Assembly (NCBI RefSeq): GCF_025821665.1
Contig: NZ_JACKSJ010000062.1
Span: 1 to 64,000, forward strand
Direction of reading: 5' to 3'
Origin: [Mycobacterium] manitobense
Lineage (GTDB): Bacteria > Actinomycetota > Actinomycetes > Mycobacteriales > Mycobacteriaceae
Length of the DNA stretch: 64,000 bases
Shown: in pieces, positions 61,623-64,000 of the stretch
Position numbering within the stretch: the stretch's first letter is position 1
How the letters are laid out: the number at the start of each line of letters is the position of its first letter
Translations under genes and position numbers: made by a program
Notes under the pieces: generated by a model
Databases searched by the model: none
Told to the model about the DNA's origin: nothing
What the model saw: only the letters and a program-made list of their open reading frames with translations

Positions 61623-62318
61623 CTAGACCGCCAGCATCGGAGCGATCGCGGCCCGCGGGACCGACACCTGGTTCGCCCCCGCAGCGCCGGCCATCAGCTC
61701 GCCCTGGGCGAAGAAGAACACCACAGCGTCGTCGGAGATCGCGAAGTTCTGGTAGTTGTCGGCGTTCATTCCGTTTTCAGGGGCGATCGCCACGTCGGGG
61801 CCGAGCTGGCGCTGCACCTCGCGCTGGACGATCGGGTAGATCGTGTCCAGCGGCAGCGTGCCGGGCTTGAACAAGTTGTCGAACGTGACCGGCCGCTGTC
61901 CGTCGAGGTTGTAGTTGAACGCCTTGAACCAGGTGCTCGGGTGGGCGCCGCCGACGTTCTGGTACACCTCGAACACCAGGCTCTGCGTGCCCTTCGGGGC
62001 CATGCCCGAGTGGTAGGTGGTGCCCTTCGCGTCCAGCACGTAGGGCAGGTCGCGGTTGCCGGGCGTCTGCGATACGTTGACGAATCCGTCCCGGGTCTGG
62101 GTCAGGTAGGCCGCGACCGCCTGCTCGTCCGGATAGCCGGCCGGGAAGCTGTAGTCCAGCGTGTATGTCGAGGTGGCGGCGTGCACGCGACATGTCTGCT
62201 CGCCGTCGAGCGCGCCGCCCAGATCGGCGCACGCCGACTGCGCACCCGCGACGGCCATGCCCGGCCAGCCGACCAGGACACCGGCCGCCAGTACGGCGGC
62301 CATCTTGGCAATACCCAT
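61623..62318 (-). CDS. Secreted DUF3298-like protein (TB22.2/Rv3036c-like)
   Basis: 231 residues with a signal peptide (MGIAKMAAVLAAGVLVGWPG, cleavage after about AVAGA). The mature domain (TYTLDYSFPAGYPDEQAVAA, NYNLDGQRPVTFDNLFKPG, AISDDAVVFFFAQGEL) matches the RsiV-like DUF3298 family, of unknown function; the M. tuberculosis homologue TB22.2 is a culture filtrate antigen. ATG 62318 has GAGGA nine bases upstream; the frame begins 57 bases earlier but would add a non-signal extension. Confidence 0.88.
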   Translation of the reverse strand: MGIAKMAAVLAAGVLVGWPGMAVAGAQSACADLGGALDGEQTCRVHAATSTYTLDYSFPAGYPDEQAVAAYLTQTRDGFVNVSQTPGNRDLPYVLDAKGTTYHSGMAPKGTQSLVFEVYQNVGGAHPSTWFKAFNYNLDGQRPVTFDNLFKPGTLPLDTIYPIVQREVQRQLGPDVAIAPENGMNADNYQNFAISDDAVVFFFAQGELMAGAAGANQVSVPRAAIAPMLAV

Positions 62319-62393
62319 CGTCAGTCGTCCTCGCAGATGATGTCGGACACCGGTTCGAGTCACCGGCGCGTCCATGTCAGCGTACGTGTCCGC

Positions 62394-63572
62394 TCAGCGG
62401 TCCGGCCGGCAGATGAACGCCGTTGCCCGGCTTGCGGTCCCGGACCCGAGCCGGGTCAGCACCACCGCGACGTGCGCCGAACCGCGCAGCCGCAGCCGCC
62501 GCCGCAGCGCATCGGGGTCCACATCGAGGCCGCGCACCAGGATCTCGACCGCCCCGGCATCGTGGGCCGCCAGCGCATCGCGCAGCCGCCGTTCGCTGAA
62601 ACCGACCTCGTCGAGCACCTCGAATCCGCGCACACCATCGGGCACCGAGTCACCCGACAGGTAGGCGATGTCCGGGTCGAGTTGCCACAGGCCGTGCCGG
62701 GCGGCCCAGTGCCGCACCAGCCCGGCGCGCACCACCGCGCCGTCGGGGTCGACGATCCACCGGCCTGCGGGTCCGACCGGGCAGTCGTCGGGTTCGGTGT
62801 CGGTGATCTCCTCGGCGCGGTCGAGCACGGTCGCGCGCCGGGTGACACCGCCGGCGGTCAGCCCCGCCGACCACAGGCATGCCTCCCGCACGCTTCCCGC
62901 CAACGACGTCACCTCGACCTCGCCGGCGAACCCGAGGTCCGGAAGCCGGCCGAAATCGATTCCGGGAGCGCACTTCACGACGAAGTCGCGGCCGCGGTAC
63001 ACGTCGAACAGCGTATCGAGGGCCGGGGTGTAGTCGCGTGGGTCGAACCGCCGTCGCCCGGCACTGCGGCGGGCGGGATCGAGCAGCACGACGGTGTCCC
63101 GGCTGACCGGGCGGAGCGCGTCGGCCCGGCACACCAGGACCTCGGCGCCGCCCTGCGCGAGGTTGTGCCGCGCCATCGACAACCTCACGGGATCGATGTC
63201 GCTGCCCATCACCACCGAAGCCGAATCACGAAGCGCGGCAAGCTCACTGCCGATCGAACAGGTGGCGTCGTGCACACGCGCGCCGCGAAGGCGACGCGCC
63301 CGGTGAGCGGCCACCGGGGCGGCCGTCGCCTGCTGCAGCGCCTCGTCGGTGAACAGCCAGCCCGACGGGTCGCCGACCTTGGCGACGGCGCGCCTGCGCA
63401 GCCGCACGGTCTCCACCAGGACGATCGCGCGCGTGCCGAATCGGTTTCGCACAGAAGCGATGTCGCGCACCAGCGTGCTGTCGCCCAGCTCCAGGTCCGC
63501 GACGTCGCGCAGCGCGCTCGCGCCGGCCTCGCCCTGCAGGTACTCGACGTCGTCGAGCGTGAACGCTACGAC
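62394..63572 (-). CDS. Class I SAM-dependent methyltransferase (Rv3037c-like), start not resolved
   Basis: About 390 residues. The C-terminal half is a class I methyltransferase: SAM-binding RVHDATCSIGSELAALRD, DIDPVRLSMARHN and VVLLDPARRSAGRRRFDP (DPAR replacing the DPP-type motif of RNA or DNA methyltransferases). A THUMP-like N-terminal region precedes it. The conserved N-terminus VVAFTLDDVEYLQGE begins at 63572, but no ATG, GTG or TTG opens it in this frame; the nearest upstream codons run through the coding end of the preceding gene. Coordinates given are from the first conserved codon. Confidence 0.75.
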   Translation of the reverse strand, partial: VVAFTLDDVEYLQGEAGASALRDVADLELGDSTLVRDIASVRNRFGTRAIVLVETVRLRRRAVAKVGDPSGWLFTDEALQQATAAPVAAHRARRLRGARVHDATCSIGSELAALRDSASVVMGSDIDPVRLSMARHNLAQGGAEVLVCRADALRPVSRDTVVLLDPARRSAGRRRFDPRDYTPALDTLFDVYRGRDFVVKCAPGIDFGRLPDLGFAGEVEVTSLAGSVREACLWSAGLTAGGVTRRATVLDRAEEITDTEPDDCPVGPAGRWIVDPDGAVVRAGLVRHWAARHGLWQLDPDIAYLSGDSVPDGVRGFEVLDEVGFSERRLRDALAAHDAGAVEILVRGLDVDPDALRRRLRLRGSAHVAVVLTRLGSGTASRATAFICRPDR

Positions 63573-64000
63573 GGCTTGACCCCGGTGACCATCACGTTGT
63601 AGAACCAGCCCTTCGGCACGACGCGGCGCCAGACGTTGGCGTCCACCCAGCTCAGCGTGGTCCAGCCGTTGAACGCGAACTTCGCCCAGCCCCATCCGAG
63701 CTTGCCCGGCGGCACCGTCGACTCGAAGGTGCGCACCGGCCAGCCCAGCATCGCCGCGGTGAACTCCTCGCTGGCCGTCTGCACCGAGACCGCACCGGCG
63801 TTGGTCGCCATCTTCTCGAGGTCGGCCGGGTCGAAGGTGTGCAGGTCGACGATCCACTCCAGCGCGGCCGCCCGCGAGTTCTCGTCGAGTTCCTCCTGCG
63901 GCCGGCGCCAGCTGCTCAGGCCGGGCAGCTTCATCGCCGCGACGGTGGTCTTCCAGGTCAGGTCGGCCAGCGTGCGGGCATAGGTGTTGCCGACGGTCGT
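63566..64000 (-). CDS. SAM-dependent methyltransferase, C-terminal part (Rv3038c-like)
   Basis: The gene continues past the window edge. The minus-strand frame is open from 64000 to the TAG at 63566-63568. The visible C-terminal 144 residues include TVGNTYARTLADLTWKTTVA and LEKMATNAGAV, with GWFYNVMVTGVKPS at the end. These match my memory of Rv3038c, a class I methyltransferase; the SAM-binding motif lies beyond the window. The downstream gene overlaps its end. Confidence 0.8.
   Translation of the reverse strand, partial: TTVGNTYARTLADLTWKTTVAAMKLPGLSSWRRPQEELDENSRAAALEWIVDLHTFDPADLEKMATNAGAVSVQTASEEFTAAMLGWPVRTFESTVPPGKLGWGWAKFAFNGWTTLSWVDANVWRRVVPKGWFYNVMVTGVKPS

Overview
The window is a GC-rich chromosomal segment from a mycobacterium, most likely a fast-growing Mycolicibacterium-type species. 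Gene content and order follow the Mycobacterium tuberculosis stretch Rv2980 to Rv3038c (DUF3515, ddlA, gpsA, fbiD/cofC, ppk, mutT1, hupB, leuDC, IclR regulator, gltX, leuB, serA, ilvCNB, cfp6, lppZ, gatB, pfkA, gatCA, ligA, lpqA, mnmA, iscS, fixBA, the Rv3030-3032 polysaccharide genes). Extra genes are interspersed: a Cys/Met-type PLP enzyme, prfC, a two-component system, a MoxR/DUF58 trio, and several small regulator-plus-effector pairs. No phage, insertion sequence or CRISPR was seen, and coding density is high. No gene-free stretch exceeds about 300 bases; the longest (8365-8567, 11524-11776, 23134-23411, 54175-54391) hold promoters, tRNAs, a leader/attenuator and an operator.

Layout. 1-8.4 kb: cell wall precursor ligase, glycerol-3-phosphate dehydrogenase, F420 biosynthesis, polyphosphate kinase, nucleotide-pool hydrolase and the nucleoid protein HupB. 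8.5-23.4 kb: branched-chain amino acid and serine synthesis (leuD, leuC and their divergent IclR regulator, leuB, serA, ilvC, ilvN, ilvB), interrupted by tRNA-Glu, tRNA-Gln and gltX. The ilvBNC operon is preceded by a short leader peptide rich in Leu/Val/Ile codons and an intrinsic terminator. 23.4-35.8 kb: small membrane and lipoproteins, RF3, the GatCAB amidotransferase genes, phosphofructokinase and a NarL-type two-component system. 35.8-41 kb: an ACT protein, a MoxR/DUF58/small membrane protein trio, and the NAD-dependent DNA ligase. 41-52 kb: CoA ligase, an ArsR/SRPBCC pair, lpqA, a TetR/DUF1772 pair, tRNA thiolation (iscS-mnmA) and acyltransferases. 52-64 kb: electron transfer flavoprotein, the methylglucose lipopolysaccharide genes, a TetR/DoxX/SnoaL set, an acyltransferase, a propeller lipoprotein and two methyltransferases.

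How the genes connect. ilvB, ilvN, ilvC, leuB, leuC and leuD supply most steps of Ile/Val/Leu synthesis. gltX, gatC, gatA, gatB and both tRNAs form the indirect Gln-tRNA route. iscS supplies sulfur to mnmA. Many starts sit 6-8 bases after a TANNNT -10 hexamer with no Shine-Dalgarno, the signature of leaderless mycobacterial transcripts. Several starts were placed on this basis. All functional calls come from reading motifs and recalled family members; no database search was run.
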